From NCBI RefSeq assembly GCF_002865645.1, contig NW_020194562.1, positions 1,178,001 through 1,242,000 on the forward strand: a DNA stretch of 64,000 nucleotides, in the 5' to 3' direction. Made by a program: the position numbers and the translations under genes. Below, one piece after another: positions 25,351 through 38,230 of this stretch. Position 1 is the stretch's first letter; every line of letters starts with the position of its first letter. The stretch is from Hyaloscypha bicolor E. Taxonomy: Eukaryota > Ascomycota > Leotiomycetes > Helotiales > Hyaloscyphaceae. A model generated the notes under the pieces. The model saw only the letters and a list, made by a program, of their open reading frames with translations. It did not search any database and was not told the origin of the DNA.

Positions 25351-25950
25351 TAAGAATTTCTTTTAAATATATTTCAAAATAAAAAGTAAATTAAAATAGG
25401 CTTAAATTATATAAAAGTATTATATATATTCGAGTTTTTTCTTTCTTTTTAGTAAAAAACTAAAACTAAAATAGTAGTATATATAATAGGGAAAATAAGT
25501 ATAATAATTAGATATATTTGAAATAATTATAAAAAATAAAATATAAAGTTAAGTTTTTATTATAAAAAGAATATAAATATATATACCTAAAGAAATATAA
25601 TTAAGGAAATAATTAAGGCAAGTTAACTAAATAGTAATAATAGGAAAATAAGAAAGTAATATAATAGAAATATAAATATAATAATAATATCTAAAATATT
25701 AAAATATAAAAGAAAATAATAAATTTTTTATAATATAGATATATCCTAATTCCTTATTTATTTAAAGACATTTCTATTAACTCAAAAAATAGTATAAAAG
25801 AAGGGAAATAATATAGGAAATATATAAAAGATAAAATATATAAATATACTAAAGATATTAGGAAAATATAAAATAAGTATTAATAGAAAAAAAATTAAAA
25901 TAATAAAATTAAAAAATAACTTAAAATAAAGTATTACTTTTTCTAAAACT
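25351..25950. other. AT-rich spacer, nothing recognised
   Basis: Low-complexity A/T-rich sequence without CpA/TpG, no coding trace and no repeat pair that I can see. Confidence 0.5.
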
Positions 25951-28900
25951 AATCTATATTTCTTCTAAAAGCTAATCTTATTTATTTAGTATTTATTAAA
26001 ATTAACTTTATATAATATAAATCTATTTAGTTAGTTAGAACTTTAAAATAATATCTATATTTATAAAAATAATATTAAAGATATTAGGATTTATAAAAAA
26101 AAGAACTATAAGATAATATAAATAGAATTTATAATACTATTATTAAGTTTGAAATAGTTAATATTAAAGTTAATATTTAATAATAAGAAATAGATTAATA
26201 GTAAGAATAAGTAAATTATACTAGCTTTTTAAAAAAGTAACCGATTTCTGGTAATAAAATAGTATTATAATCGGAAAAAGAGTTTTATATAAGAGAAGTT
26301 CTCTTTATATAGAAATAGAAATATATAATATACTAACTAAGTTTTAGTATATATTTTTAAAGTAGCTATAATATATGCTTTAAATATAGCTAAAAGTATA
26401 TAGGAAGAAAGGTGAATTCCTTAATAAGAAATAAGCTAGATATAAAATAGGCTTTAAATAAATAAATCTAGTTTATCTAATATCTAAGAGATTTCCAGAA
26501 TTATATATTATTAAGTATTTTTGGAAATAACTATTAGGTTTAATAAGGTTTCCCTTTTCTTTTATAGGGCTTTTAGTTTAGCTATTTTATCTATATATAA
26601 CTTCTAATTAGAAAGTTTATTTAGATATTATAAAAAAACTTATAATAATAATTCAAGTTAAAATCGAGATTTAAAAATATTATAATTAAGCTTTAAACCA
26701 GTATAAGCCATAAAAATAGCTAGTTAAAAAGGCAAGTAAAGTTTCTAAAAGATTTCTAGTTTAGTAAGATATATATAAAAGGCCTTCTTTTTTCTTTTTT
26801 TCTTTTCCTATTTCTAAATATAATTACTATCTATTACTATAATTCGGAATTAAGAATCTATAAAGTAATTCCTTAACTTTCTATTTATTTTTTATATTAA
26901 AAGAAATATTTTATATTTAATTTCTAAGATCTAATAATAGAATTTTATATATTAAGAATATTATTTAGTAATAGTAATTAAATAATAATAGGAAATAAAT
27001 AATAATAAAGCTCGTCCGATTTCTAGAATAATAGTCTAATAATAATATTTTCTAAAAGTTATAAATAATAATTAGAAAGAAAAAATAAAAGACATATAAA
27101 AAATTAAAAATAATAAGCTTTATTTTAGATTAAGAAAAGCTTCTATTATTAGATACTTTTTCTTAGTTCTTTATAAAAGAAATATACTTTACTTTTTCTA
27201 ATACTAGTAGCTTTCTCGATCTCCTAAATACTATTTCACTTATAGTATTCTATAATAGCTTCTTTTTCTAGTTCTATATCTGTTTTAAAATATTTATTTA
27301 TAGATATATACTTATTATTAACTTTGTCTTTAAAAAAGTATTAGAATTTATTTCTTTTAATAAACTACTTAAATTAATTCCCGATATATATTTCTTAAAA
27401 TATAATACTATTAAATTCTTCTAGTATATAATATTCTTTTAGTTAATTTATATATCTTACTTTATATAGGCTAAGCTAATAATATAATAGCTTTATATTT
27501 CTTAACTTATCTTAATTTATTAATTTAATATTATATATAAGAACTAGATTTTTTTAGAAATAGGCTTTAAATAAATCTAGTAAATAATATTAAATTACTT
27601 CTTTTACTCTAGGTATTATCTATTTTTCTTTATTCTGGCTTCTTTAATATCTTTATCTCTTATTTATATTTACTTTATATATATCTCCAGAAATATTTCT
27701 TTATTATAAACTTTATTTTATTCAAGTATTTTCTAGATTAGAAAGCATATTTCTATAGGTAATATAGCTTCTTTATTATAGATTATATAAAAAGAAATAA
27801 ATCCAGTAAGTTTATATATAGTAATTTAGTTAATAAATAGAATATATAATAGTAAATCTATTTAAGGCTTCTTTCTATCTATTATAAATATAATAAATAC
27901 TTAAATAATTAGTTAATATTCTTTTTTAATTATATTATTTCTCTTAGAATTATAGGCCAAAATCGTAATTCTATTAATTCCTAGCTTATTAAGTTCTTAA
28001 ATTACTATTTTTTTTAAATTCTAATCTATTATTTATTTTAAGCTATTTAAATAAACTATATTTATAAATAATTTCTTTTTAAATAAACTTAGTAATCTTC
28101 TTATTAGTTAGGTTCTTTAAAGATCTAGCTTTAACTTATTCTAAAAAGGTATTCTTAGTAATAACTAATAAGTTATATTTTTTATAGTCTAGTAATTTAA
28201 TAATATTAATTCTAAGGTAATAAAAAAGAAATATAGCTTTTATTAAATATAGAGCTTCTTTTTATCTTCTTTTACTCTTATACTAATAAATCTTATAAAT
28301 ATTAATATATTTTTATATATAGTTATAGTAACTTTCCTAGTAATAGTAGCTAGCTACTAAATAAAAGATATTTTCTCTTTCTATATATCTAATCTTATTA
28401 TATAGCTCTTTAATAATAGTTTCTCTTTACTCTTAGTTATTAATAATAAGTTAAGGTAAATATATTTTGAATATAACTTTCTATAGTAATTAATCTCTTA
28501 TATTATAATTTAAAGCTTCTTTACTTAACTTTCGAAACTCGGTTCTAGATATTTCTTCTAGTTTAGAAAATATTATAAGATATTATATAATATTCTAGTA
28601 TTATTTAGAATAGCTATTATTTAAGAAATCTAGTAAAATAGTCGGGTTATTAAGTAAAATATAAGAATTAGTATTATTATTTATTACTTTACTAAAGATT
28701 ATATATAAAAGGCTATTGCCTTTATTATATAACTTCCGGATTTTATTATTTTTTAATATTACTAATTTGCTTTCAGATATAATAAGGCTTTAATTATTAA
28801 TTTCTAGTAACTAGATACTATTATCTAAATATTTAATAAAGGGCTTAAAAGTCAGATTCCTTAAAATAATATTATATAACTAAATTAGAACTACTTTTTT

Positions 28901-31900
28901 TAATTAAACTTTTTATCTAATAAGTACTATTCTAATAATATTAAGCTCTATTACTAATTATTTATTAATATTCTTATTATCTTTAGTATTACTTTCTTAT
29001 TATAGGTGCCTTAATAATTTGTCTATAGTAATATATTTGATTTCTTTAATATATTTAACTTTAAAGTCAAATAGTTAAATTTATATTAGCTAGTAAGTAA
29101 CTAGAGCTCTAGGAAGATTTATAACCGCTTTATTTAGCTATATAATAAGTATATTAGTATCTAGTTTAAGAATAAAGTAAATTCCATATAGCTAGAATTA
29201 TATTTTCTATAAATACTTTATTAGTTTTTAGTATTTTCTTTTAGTAATATTATATTTCTATTTAGTATTATTTTAGATTCTAGACTTATATTATATAATT
29301 CTCTTTTTTCCTTTATTATTATATTAACTAAGAGTTCTGTTCTATTTATTTAGGTTAGTATTTACTATTAATATAATTATTCCCTAATTTTCTAATAAAT
29401 TATAGTATAACTTATAAAGTATTAGAATAGTAATAAGCTTTTTTTAAAGAATTCATATAGCTTGCTTTTATTTATTATTCTAGTTCTATATTATATCTTT
29501 CCTTATTAAGTAGTAAATGAATTTAGTAATAATTATAAAGCCTTTAATTCAAATATAATAGTAAATAATAATTCTAATAAATGCCTTACTTTTAGTTATA
29601 TTATTATAATATTCCTATCTTAAGATCTTAGTAATTCCTGAACTCGAAAAACTTCTTCTAAGTACTTTATAAATAAAGCTAATAATAATTATACTATTAT
29701 AATAGAACTATGATTTTTCTTTAATACTAGCTCTGGCTTATTTAATTCTATCTAAGGTTATATTCAGGTTTTAAAAGTATTCGAATATAAAATACTAAAT
29801 TCCAGATAAAATAAGTTATTTACTATAGTTTATATAAGGTCTCTTAACTCTAATATTATTAATAAATAATATAGTGATTTTGGGAAATAAATTCTTTAGA
29901 ATAATTATAATAACTTATATAAACTATATAATAGAATTAGTAACTTTCTAAAATAATATAATTATTCTTAATAGCTCTAGAAGTATTATAAATATAGTTA
30001 AATTTCTATTATAAGTATCTAGTATAAGTTAATTATATCCGGAAAAGAAATTAATTAGAAAAATATAAATATATCTAGTAAATTTCTTTAAGATCTCGTT
30101 AGTAAATAAAAATAAGTTAATATCTTATAGGATTACTAAATTTATTTTTATAGTAGTATTAATTAGTTTATAAGTTCTAGTAATCTTCTTTATAACCAAA
30201 AACTATAGATTCTAGTAAAGTCTATTATATTTCTTAAAGATTTTATAATCTAGGTATTTTAATAATATTTTTACTATTACTAGTACTAGAACTTTAGAAT
30301 ATAGGAAATTCTTTTCTTACTAGGCTTTATATTTAATAATCTTAATTAGAATAAATAAGCTAATATTTTTATAGACTTTTCTTACTTCTTTCTAATTAAA
30401 TATAATTATACTTTCTTAATTAACTATTAATTCTTGAAATATAGCTAGTTTCTTTTCTTAGAGCTAGTTACTAATATCTAATTATTTAAGGCATTTCGGA
30501 ATAAGTTATAAATCTTTTAGAATAACTAATATTTTTAGTAAAAAATAGTTCTTATATTTCCTAGTATATTTCTATAAGTATTCTCTAGCTTTAGATTTTT
30601 TAAACTAGTTCGGATATTTGCCTAGATTTTCTCTAGTTCTATTATTAGTATTTATTAGTTAAACCTTCTTATTCTTTTTTTTAAGAGCTATAGTTATTTT
30701 CTTTATTACTTTTTTTATTTAATCTCCGGAATTTGTAATTTTCTTATTTAGTTTCTTTCTAATTAAATATAGAAAGTGCCTTTTTATTTAGTATTTTAAT
30801 ATATTTTTCTTAAGCTCTTATATATTCCAGAATTCTGTCTAGTTTTAGGTCTAATATTTCTTAGCTTTAGAAATATATTCCTTTATTATTAGAAGATATT
30901 ACTTTATCTTTTCTTTAGAAATATCTTTATTTAATATTCTTTTTACTTCTTTTTTTATTAGATTCGGAACTACTTTTAATAATACTCTAATTAGAGTCTT
31001 TTCTACTTTAGTTTTTTTTAAAAATATTATTAATTTCCTAAACTTCTAAACCCAAAATAAAAGAATTTATAAGAAATTCCAGTATTTTTCTATTTCTCCT
31101 AATATTACTACTAGTTATAATATTAGGCTCTATTTTTTCTTTTTATCTTTAGTTTTCTATTTCATATTATTTAATTCCTTAATTCTAGAAGCTTAGTACT
31201 TTTAAACTATTATTTTCTTCTACTTTCCGGTATTTTTTAAAAGTAAAATAATTATAATAGTATAGGTATTTTAGTTATCTTTAGGATTAGTAAATCTTTT
31301 ATCTTATAAATTATTATTTCTATATATAATATTTATTTTTATTTTTACTAAAAATAATTAATTAAATAAGATCTTTAGAGCTTTTTTAATTAGAAAGAAT
31401 ATATCTTAATATTTTATTCTATTTATAATCTTAGCTTTAAATATTACTATTTCTATAAATCTAAATTCTGCCCTAATAATAATAAATATTTAATAATCTA
31501 TAATATTATATATTACTTTACTAATATTTCTAGAGATTTTTTTGGGGAAAATATTAACTTTAGTTCTAGTATTAATTATTTCTTTATATTTAATATTCTC
31601 TTAAGATTCTTAAAATATAAATCAGAAATATAGAGATTATATAATATATTTATAAGCTAGTAATATTCGAATATTAATACTATTAGTATTAGATATCTAA
31701 GCTAGTATTTCTAATTCTTTAAATATTCTATTTATTATATAAGCTATAGCTACTAGTTCTATAGATCTTCTAGTATATCTAACTATATTTAATATAATAG
31801 TATTTCTTATTTATAAGATAGTAAGATAGGAAATATTATTCTTAATTTATTAGTTCTAAAATATAATAGCTAGATCTAGTATTTTTAAGATATTAATAAG

Positions 31901-33750
31901 TATTCTTATTTCTTTCTGACTTTTTAGAAATAAAATAATTATTTTCTTTAATAGCCTTATTAAAATATTATTAATTTTAGAAGTCCTATATTTATTATAG
32001 TTAAGAATATACTAGGTTTCTAATTTATCTAGTTTATTTCCGGAAATATTAATATTTATATCCTTAGTTAGGCTATTTCCTTATTTATTATTTCTTAGAA
32101 TAATATTCTTCTGGCTTCTTATATAAGATAGCTTTTCTTTTACTCTGGCTTATTTTTAGAAAACCTTTTTAGTTATTTCTATTTCTTTTCTCTTTTTTCT
32201 TAATAAGAAACCCGTTATAATATTAATAGAAATACTATTTATAACTAAATCTTAGTATTATTTATTAATTCTAGAACCTAAAGTATTAGTAATTTCAATA
32301 TAATTTCCTCTAAGGTAAAGTAGCTATTTAGATTCCCTAGATATAACTTATTTACTTCTATATATAGATTCTGGTTAGCTAGTTTCTTTTTCTCTTTCTT
32401 ATCTAGTAAACTAGATATTCTCTATTAATTTCTGGATATTTTTGGATTAAGTATTTAAGTTATAGGTAAATTCTCTTTTTTGGACTTGAGAAATAATTTA
32501 GTTAAACTACTAATACTTATTAGTAAGAAAAAAGGAAAAACTTTCTTATCTAGACTTAAATAGTTCTTTATATTATCTTTTATTAAATTAGTAAATATAT
32601 TTATAATTTATAAGTTCTTTTATTAGTAAATAATAAAATTAAGAAATATAGATATATTCTGGATTAATATTATTATTCTTATTCCTATTATAGTATCTAT
32701 AGTAAATTTGTTCTTTTAGTTCTAGGTTTATACTATAGGCCATATTAATTTAAATAGTATTTTCTAATTATACTTAAGACTAACTTTTTCTAGAATATAG
32801 TTATCTAGATTCTCTATCTAATCTAGCTTAATTACTATAGCTACTATAGTATTTTCTATATTTCCTACTATAATTTCTAGTATATTTTTCTTAAAAACTC
32901 GAATTATGTTTATTAGACTATTAATATTATTATACTAGCTATAGTTAGCTAGGCTATATAAGTAGTTTAGCTATAGATATTCTTTCAAATTATAATAATA
33001 GTTATATTAAGTTATTTTTATAAGTTCTCTTAAGTTATAATAATAATAAATAGTTTTTCTAGACTTCTTACTAGCTAGTTAATATTATTTCTCTTAGGTT
33101 TACTACTTTTAATAGGTTTTATATAATTAGCTATAGACTAGATTCTTTTCTTACTTATATCTATAATAGCTTTAGGAAGTATAATAAGAGAAACTAGTAA
33201 GAAATAATTATTTTCTGGTTTAGGAACTATATTATAAACTATTATATTCAAGTATTCTTATCTAAATCTAAATATATCTGGATTATTAATAATATTAAAA
33301 TAGTATTTCTTCTCTTTATACTAATAAAATATTATTACTTTCTTATATATCTTACTATATTTATAAGTAAAAATATCTATAGGCTTAAAGTTCATATTCT
33401 TAAGAATATAATCTCTTACTAGAATAGATAACTCTTTTATAAATTATTTTTGTATTTATAATTAAATAATATATCTAATTCTATTTATATTATATATATA
33501 ATAAAATCCCTATTAATAATAATTCTTACTAGGTCCTGGGAAATAGTTATAGTTAATATAATAAGCTAAAATATAGTATATTTTCTTTTCTCTAATATAA
33601 TCTTTTATAAATAAAAGTATTATATTCTAAAAAGCTAGAATAAAAAGCTTAACTCTTAACGAGATATATATATAAAACGGGAATAGGAAATAGTTATAGA
33701 GCCATATTATAGATATTTAATTACTAGTTAGCCTATATTAATTATATAGC
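25951..33750 (-). mobile_element. Ty3/Gypsy retrotransposon relic B: reverse transcriptase and integrase remains
   Basis: A different Gypsy family from relic A, also on the minus strand. Reverse transcriptase motifs at about 30,220-29,820 include INFFSGYN (family LIDFFSGYDQ), LLRI (LLRMTTLPQGATNSVAQF) and FINNIRVKRPYINYS at 29,870-29,825, where FLDD has become FINN. Further along, at about 28,560-28,250, is the zinc-binding start of integrase (ELYNKIRYIERENIFYLVAS, family HxxxGHxGRxxT) with its His and Cys residues lost. Sequence upstream of the polymerase (30.3-33.7 kb) should be gag and protease but is too degraded to call. Outer boundaries are approximate and no LTRs were found. All motif losses fit C-to-T or G-to-A. 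Confidence 0.75.
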
Positions 33751-35035
33751 GAGAGTACCAGAGCCCGGGGAATTCATTAATATAGAGAATTAGGCTTAAT
33801 ACTACGGGAATTATAGAAGATATACTATTATTAGTTTTTAAATACTATTTCTTTTATGTAATTTAGTAGTCCGAATTTTGACTTATTAGCTATACCGGAT
33901 ATTTATAAAACAGGCTATATTATTATATTATTACAGGAGATTTCGAGTCTAGTATCTTAAAGTATATATATATATATCTCGTAAGAGAATAATAGAAATC
34001 TTCTAGTAAGCTATTAATTAATTTTTAGGTATTAATTTCATACTTTATAGACTAATTAAATAACTATACTTTCTCAGAACTCGACCTTTATTCCCAATAC
34101 GTGATTCTAGATATAACTAATATCTACTAGTTACTATTTAATATCTACTTTTATAATTAACTATCTTTATTCTAGTATATAGCAAAATAGATCCATATAG
34201 ACCCTTTATCTAGATAGGTCTTTCTTAATAATTAGATTAAGGCATGGTTTACTAAATAGCTATAATATAGATTAATATATAAAGTAGGAAATAAAGAGAT
34301 ATACTTTAGTATACTTTAATAATATTACAAGACTAAAAAGAGAATTATGGCTCGTATAAGACTAATAAGAGGCTTAATAACTTCTTTTATAGCTAGTATA
34401 ATATAACTTAGACTTGTATTTTATTTATATTTAGTATTTATACTTCTTATAATAATAGCTAAAGTATAATTTAAAATATCTTATTTATATTAATTTTTTT
34501 TATATTTTCAAATAGTAAAAAAATATAAATTAATAATATTTTTGCTTATATTAAGTTCTTTTTATTTTTTTTATTAATATAAGATTACTAGTAATAAGTT
34601 TAATATTTTATATTATATTATTTATTATAATATAAAGAGAAAAGAATTTAATTTACTAAAATAATATTAAAAAGTACTTATAAAATTAAATTTTATAGGG
34701 CTTTCTTTACTATAGAATTAATCTTATAGGGCTTTATTTACTATAGAATTAATTTTATAATAAAGGAAAGTTAAATCTTAAATTTACTTAGTAAATAAGA
34801 AATCATATACTATAGTATTAATATTATAGGGATATAGTATTATAGTATAGAAGCTATAGGTATAGCGAATAAAGCTATTCGCAAGGCTTGGCAAAAGACA
34901 TACCTTAGGCAAGAGTAGTAAACATATATTATACCCAAGAAAGCGAGTATGTATACAGGATCGCGAGATAGTATATAAGAAATAGGGCATTATATGGAAA
35001 AACTTACAGAATTAATAATTTTCTAATATGGGAGG
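33751..35035. other. AT-rich tract with a short tandem duplication
   Basis: RIPped sequence with no recognised coding remains. The minus-strand frame at 34,784-34,990 is hydrophobic but has no family features. Composition becomes more normal from about 34,860. Confidence 0.5.
34693..34755 (+). repeat. 31-bp tandem duplication
   Basis: Two adjacent copies of a unit beginning TTATAGGGCTTTCTTTAC and ending ATAGAATTAAT, differing at a few positions. It probably arose by slippage or unequal exchange in AT-rich DNA. Confidence 0.75.
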
Positions 35036-35062
35036 TCAGGAGGGATCAAATAGTTCTCTCTT

Positions 35063-35109
35063 TGCATAAGCACCCGTTCTAGGGTCTGCCCAGAGAGAGT
35101 GCTTATGCA
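35063..35109 (+). repeat. hairpin: 11-bp arms, about 25-base loop
   Basis: TGCATAAGCAC and its reverse complement GTGCTTATGCA flank a GC-rich loop of about 25 bases (CCGTTCTAGGGTCTGCC then CAGAGAGA). It lies at the edge where composition returns to normal, just before the open frame at 35,144. Confidence 0.7.
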
Positions 35110-35143
35110 TTCCAATCAGAGTTAGCCTCCTGTCATTTCCCCT

Positions 35144-35476
35144 TTGGGCGTACACCCATATTTTAGGAATACTACGCGAGCAAAACAGGGATGTTACAGG
35201 GATTGGCAGGGGCACACTCCTTTTGTATCTATCAAACGCTCTTGCACGCTCTACTCGAGCCCCAACCTTCCTAAAGGCGTTACTCTTGAGTATAACTTAG
35301 ACCGAAGCACTGGCTTCGGCTCCGTTGGCATGAACGCACAGTATGGTTGTCATGCTCCCGCTACCTTTTTGGATTCTAAAATGACTATCGTTGATGAATA
35401 TGGTGTTTCGGGATTTGCTAGCCGCGATGTTAATCAACGCCAATATATACCGGAAACACCTTATTACCTCTTATAA
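35144..35476 (+). other. open frame of 110 codons, unrecognised, possibly a gene fragment
   Basis: The frame has normal composition and reads as ordinary protein (for example STGFGSVGMNAQYGCHAPATF), but it opens with TTG, has no good ATG near its start and ends exactly where AT-rich sequence resumes at about 35,480. I do not recognise the family. It could be an internal exon fragment carried with a repeat: the sequence after it recurs at 52.23 kb. Confidence 0.3.
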
Positions 35477-35484
35477 TATTTTAT

Positions 35485-35600
35485 AATCTATAGTTTATAG
35501 CTATTCCTGGATATCTTAAACTCCTCTTCTTAAAAAATCATTTTATATCGTTACTAGCTTATTACATTTAATTCACAAAGAGTCTCCTTTTATAATTATA
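35485..35600 (+). repeat. dispersed repeat, copy 1 (partner at 52,235-52,345)
   Basis: The order TATAGCTA..CCTGGATA..TAAACT..CTTCTT..AAATCA..GTTACTA..GAGTCT matches the block at 52,235-52,345 (TATAGCTAC..CCGGATACCC..TAAACTTC..GAAAATCACG..GGGTCT) with many C/T differences. Both copies sit where AT-rich DNA passes into a normal-composition island. Confidence 0.6.
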
Positions 35601-35990
35601 AGAAATTTCTTTATACTGTATTATAAATTAATAACGTAGTGAGCAAATGTCCACGCTCCCTTATGAAGTTATTGCTTGATGATCTTAGCGTGATAAGTTG
35701 CAAAGAGTCTGAGATGATAAGTACCTAGGTACAGTACTCTTTGCTAAGTATGAACCACGTGATTGACCCCCTTTTCATGACTATGGCGAAGTATCTATGG
35801 AGGACCCACGATTTGCTGCAGCATACTGCATTCCAAAATCAAGAATAGACATAGAAAAAGTTTTCTGCTTATGAGTACGTATATGCTGTAGCTGCGAGGT
35901 CGGAACTAAAGACTCAATGGACTAATGCCGATAACAATATGCTACTGATTCAATGGATTGAGATTGCTAACGGGGAGAAGTCAATCAAAA
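35601..35990. other. 3' flank of the C2H2 gene, no gene
   Basis: About 390 bases of normal composition downstream (minus sense) of the C2H2 stop codon. I see no further coding frame. It presumably holds the 3' untranslated region and polyadenylation site. Confidence 0.5.
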
Positions 35991-37321
35991 CTACTCTGCA
36001 TCTCGCGAAGTAACCTTTCTCTGTCTTCGAATCCTCTTTGTCTCCTCATCCATATCACACACAGTCACAGTATCTGTTATTCCATGCCTGCTCCTGATGT
36101 GTCTTTTACAATTTGCTTCTCGGGAGAAAGGCAGCCCACTACCACCTCTCGACCGCTTACACGTAGAGGATGTGCAGAAGTACTTTTTGATGTGAAGATG
36201 ACGCTCGTTAACGTGGCGATCAAGTTGCCGTTTGGTTGCAATCCGCGCGGAGCATGTCGGACATTGGCAGGGACGGGTATGATTCTTTACGTGATGGCTG
36301 CAGTCAAATGAGAATTCGTGGTACTCAGAGGGAAGACCGTCAGGTCTGCTTAACTCACTTGTAGTCACTTGTCGTCTTGAAAATCTTCTCGTAGCCTGGC
36401 CAAGTACATTTGATCCCTAGGACAGAAGAATGGGAGGTTGTAGATCCACCAGAGATTGGTGAAGGGGTTTCCAAAGCTACATAGACTACTATTAAACTCC
36501 AATAACCCGAGACTGTGGTACTCGAAGTTTTAGAAAGGGGGAAACTCGATACTGTTTACTCGAGCCGTCCTACTTAGGACCTTATTTTTGGGACTTACTA
36601 GTTGGCTTTTCGGAGGGACTGCTAGTTCTCCGTTCCGGATCGAAGTCGAAAGTGGCTGCTGTGAGCCTTTGGTTCCCAGAGGTCACGATCAGGGGATGAA
36701 AGGGACCAGGGTCGAAGTCCTCAAGGAACGGATCAGTAGACCATGGGACGCAGTTTACATTTATTGAGCCGGGAACATCTTGTGGAGGGCCAGAACTATC
36801 GCCGAAGAGTCCGGTCGGGATTGTGCTATTCCCAATTAGAGATGAGTTCGAGATCCTCCATTCTTCGGAGAAGTTGAGGCCGCCGCTACCAATACTCTGG
36901 TGTCCAACAGTATCGATAGTGGACAGGAAAGGAGATCCAGATGATGAGTGCTCCGGATGTGAAGTATTGCCAAATTCAAATGCGCCGACCTCAGGGAACG
37001 GACATGAATCATCCTGCAAAGCAGTGAAAAGAAAAGATGCATCAACACTGAGATTAAAAAGGTCGTCATTCTCGGAACAGCCGGCCTGGGGTTCTGTGCT
37101 CCAATCAAGGTCGAACTGATTTGCTGATTGAATTCTGCGGTGCTGTGCAGCGCCCGCCGTCCAAAGGCGGAGCTGCCAAAATGGGAAGAGGCCTCGAAGC
37201 TAGCCTCGTGGTGTTGCGGTTGCACTGCTGCTGCAATCAGCAGTGCAGAGTTCCGCGGTGCGTTAGGGTTCAAGAGTGGTCTCAATTGAAAGGAAAGAAG
37301 CGTTGCACTACGTTGAGGCAT
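35991..37321 (-). CDS. C2H2 zinc-finger transcription factor (three fingers), spliced
   Basis: Read on the minus strand as spliced exons. The large acidic Ser/Pro-rich exon (NQFDLDWSTEPQ to SSPSEKPT) ends at 36,599 before GTAAGT. The next exon, 36,416-36,359, gives IKCTWPGYEKIFKTTSDY and is followed by a 61-bp intron (GTGAGT..TGCAG, 36,358-36,298). The last exon, 36,297-35,991, holds two more fingers (CPTCSARIATKRQLDRHVNERH and a longer-looped KKYFC..CKRSR..REANCKRHIRSRH). The phases agree, giving about 306 residues in one model. It is probably nuclear and DNA-binding, with an N-terminal activation region. Finger 1 has Tyr where the second Cys ligand is expected. The first exon is uncertain: ATG at 37,331 with a 177-bp intron fits in frame; ATG at 37,321 would need a frameshift. 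It is divergent from the ULD/homeodomain gene. Confidence 0.8.
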
Positions 37322-37331
37322 GAGGGGGCAT

Positions 37332-38230
37332 GGGCGATTTAAATGGTTGCAAGGTAAAAAGTGAGGTCTCCCGCTACGCTAACCGTGGCGCTGCATGCAG
37401 GACTGTGGGATGTTGGTATGGTGCCGGACCACGTGACGAGCTTCGGTGACGGAACGGCTCTGGAACAAGACCCTGGCACCAAAAGAAGAGGGAGACCTCA
37501 TTTCCTTGATAGCTTTCCAGGAGGTCTCGTCGCAAGTTGGTAGGATTTTTGGCTGGTGGCAGGCGCACTCTCTGTTCTAGGGCTATCAGTAATCTTCTTA
37601 TTAGACTGTTCACCTGTGAACGCATACTTCGTAGTGATCATGTGTTGTCAAAGCTTGAACTGTGGTATATAGCTCTCTTCTTAAGAACTCTGTTGCCTCT
37701 GGAACAGTTGCATAGAGCTAAAGGGACGGAGGTCTTGCTGAGCATAAGCCCAACATTTCTGCAAAGTAAGCGAGATCACTTCTCGGCTCTTATAGGCTAT
37801 CGCCCTGTAATTACAGGGACTTCTATAGTAGCACTGGGAGAGGATGATAATAGATAGGGCTTTACAGCGCTTGAGTGCTCTGTATCCTGGACTTCTGACC
37901 ACGAATTCATAGTAGATCATACTCACCTCATCAAACGTCAATTTGTCCCGTCAGGAATCATTTCTCTGAATTATGTCAAAATGAGTTTGGCAAGCAATGT
38001 AAATTCCTCCTGGTCCCCAGATTCTCGACTCTCGAATCACTTGAGACAAACTCTTTGGCCCCCACACTTCACCCCACCACGACGCTTGCTTGCATCAACA
38101 GGCGCTCTCGCCAGGCGGAGTTGAGACAGCTCAGCCTCGCGACAACACACACTTCACTCGCACGATAAAAACCCTCTCACACGCATGGAAACACGAAGAT
38201 CGTTGAGCTGCGGTAGTAGCCAGCTTCACA
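37332..38230. promoter_or_regulatory. divergent promoter between the C2H2 gene and the ULD/homeodomain gene
   Basis: About 0.9 kb separates two genes transcribed away from each other. The last 150 bases before the plus-strand ATG are C-rich and include CCCCACACTTCACCCC and CACACACTTCACTCGC, a typical fungal core-promoter and leader composition, with a GATAAAA at 38,163. Open frames inside (37,374-37,941) overlap each other on both strands and look fortuitous. Co-regulation of the two genes is plausible but not shown. Confidence 0.6.

Noticed and set aside
36836..37321. 161-codon minus-strand frame as an independent gene
   Set aside because: Its second half is an out-of-frame shadow of the C2H2 exon; only its start codon may be relevant to that gene.
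37361..37941. Several 60-106-codon frames in the divergent promoter
   Set aside because: They overlap on both strands, lack family features and several lack ATG starts.
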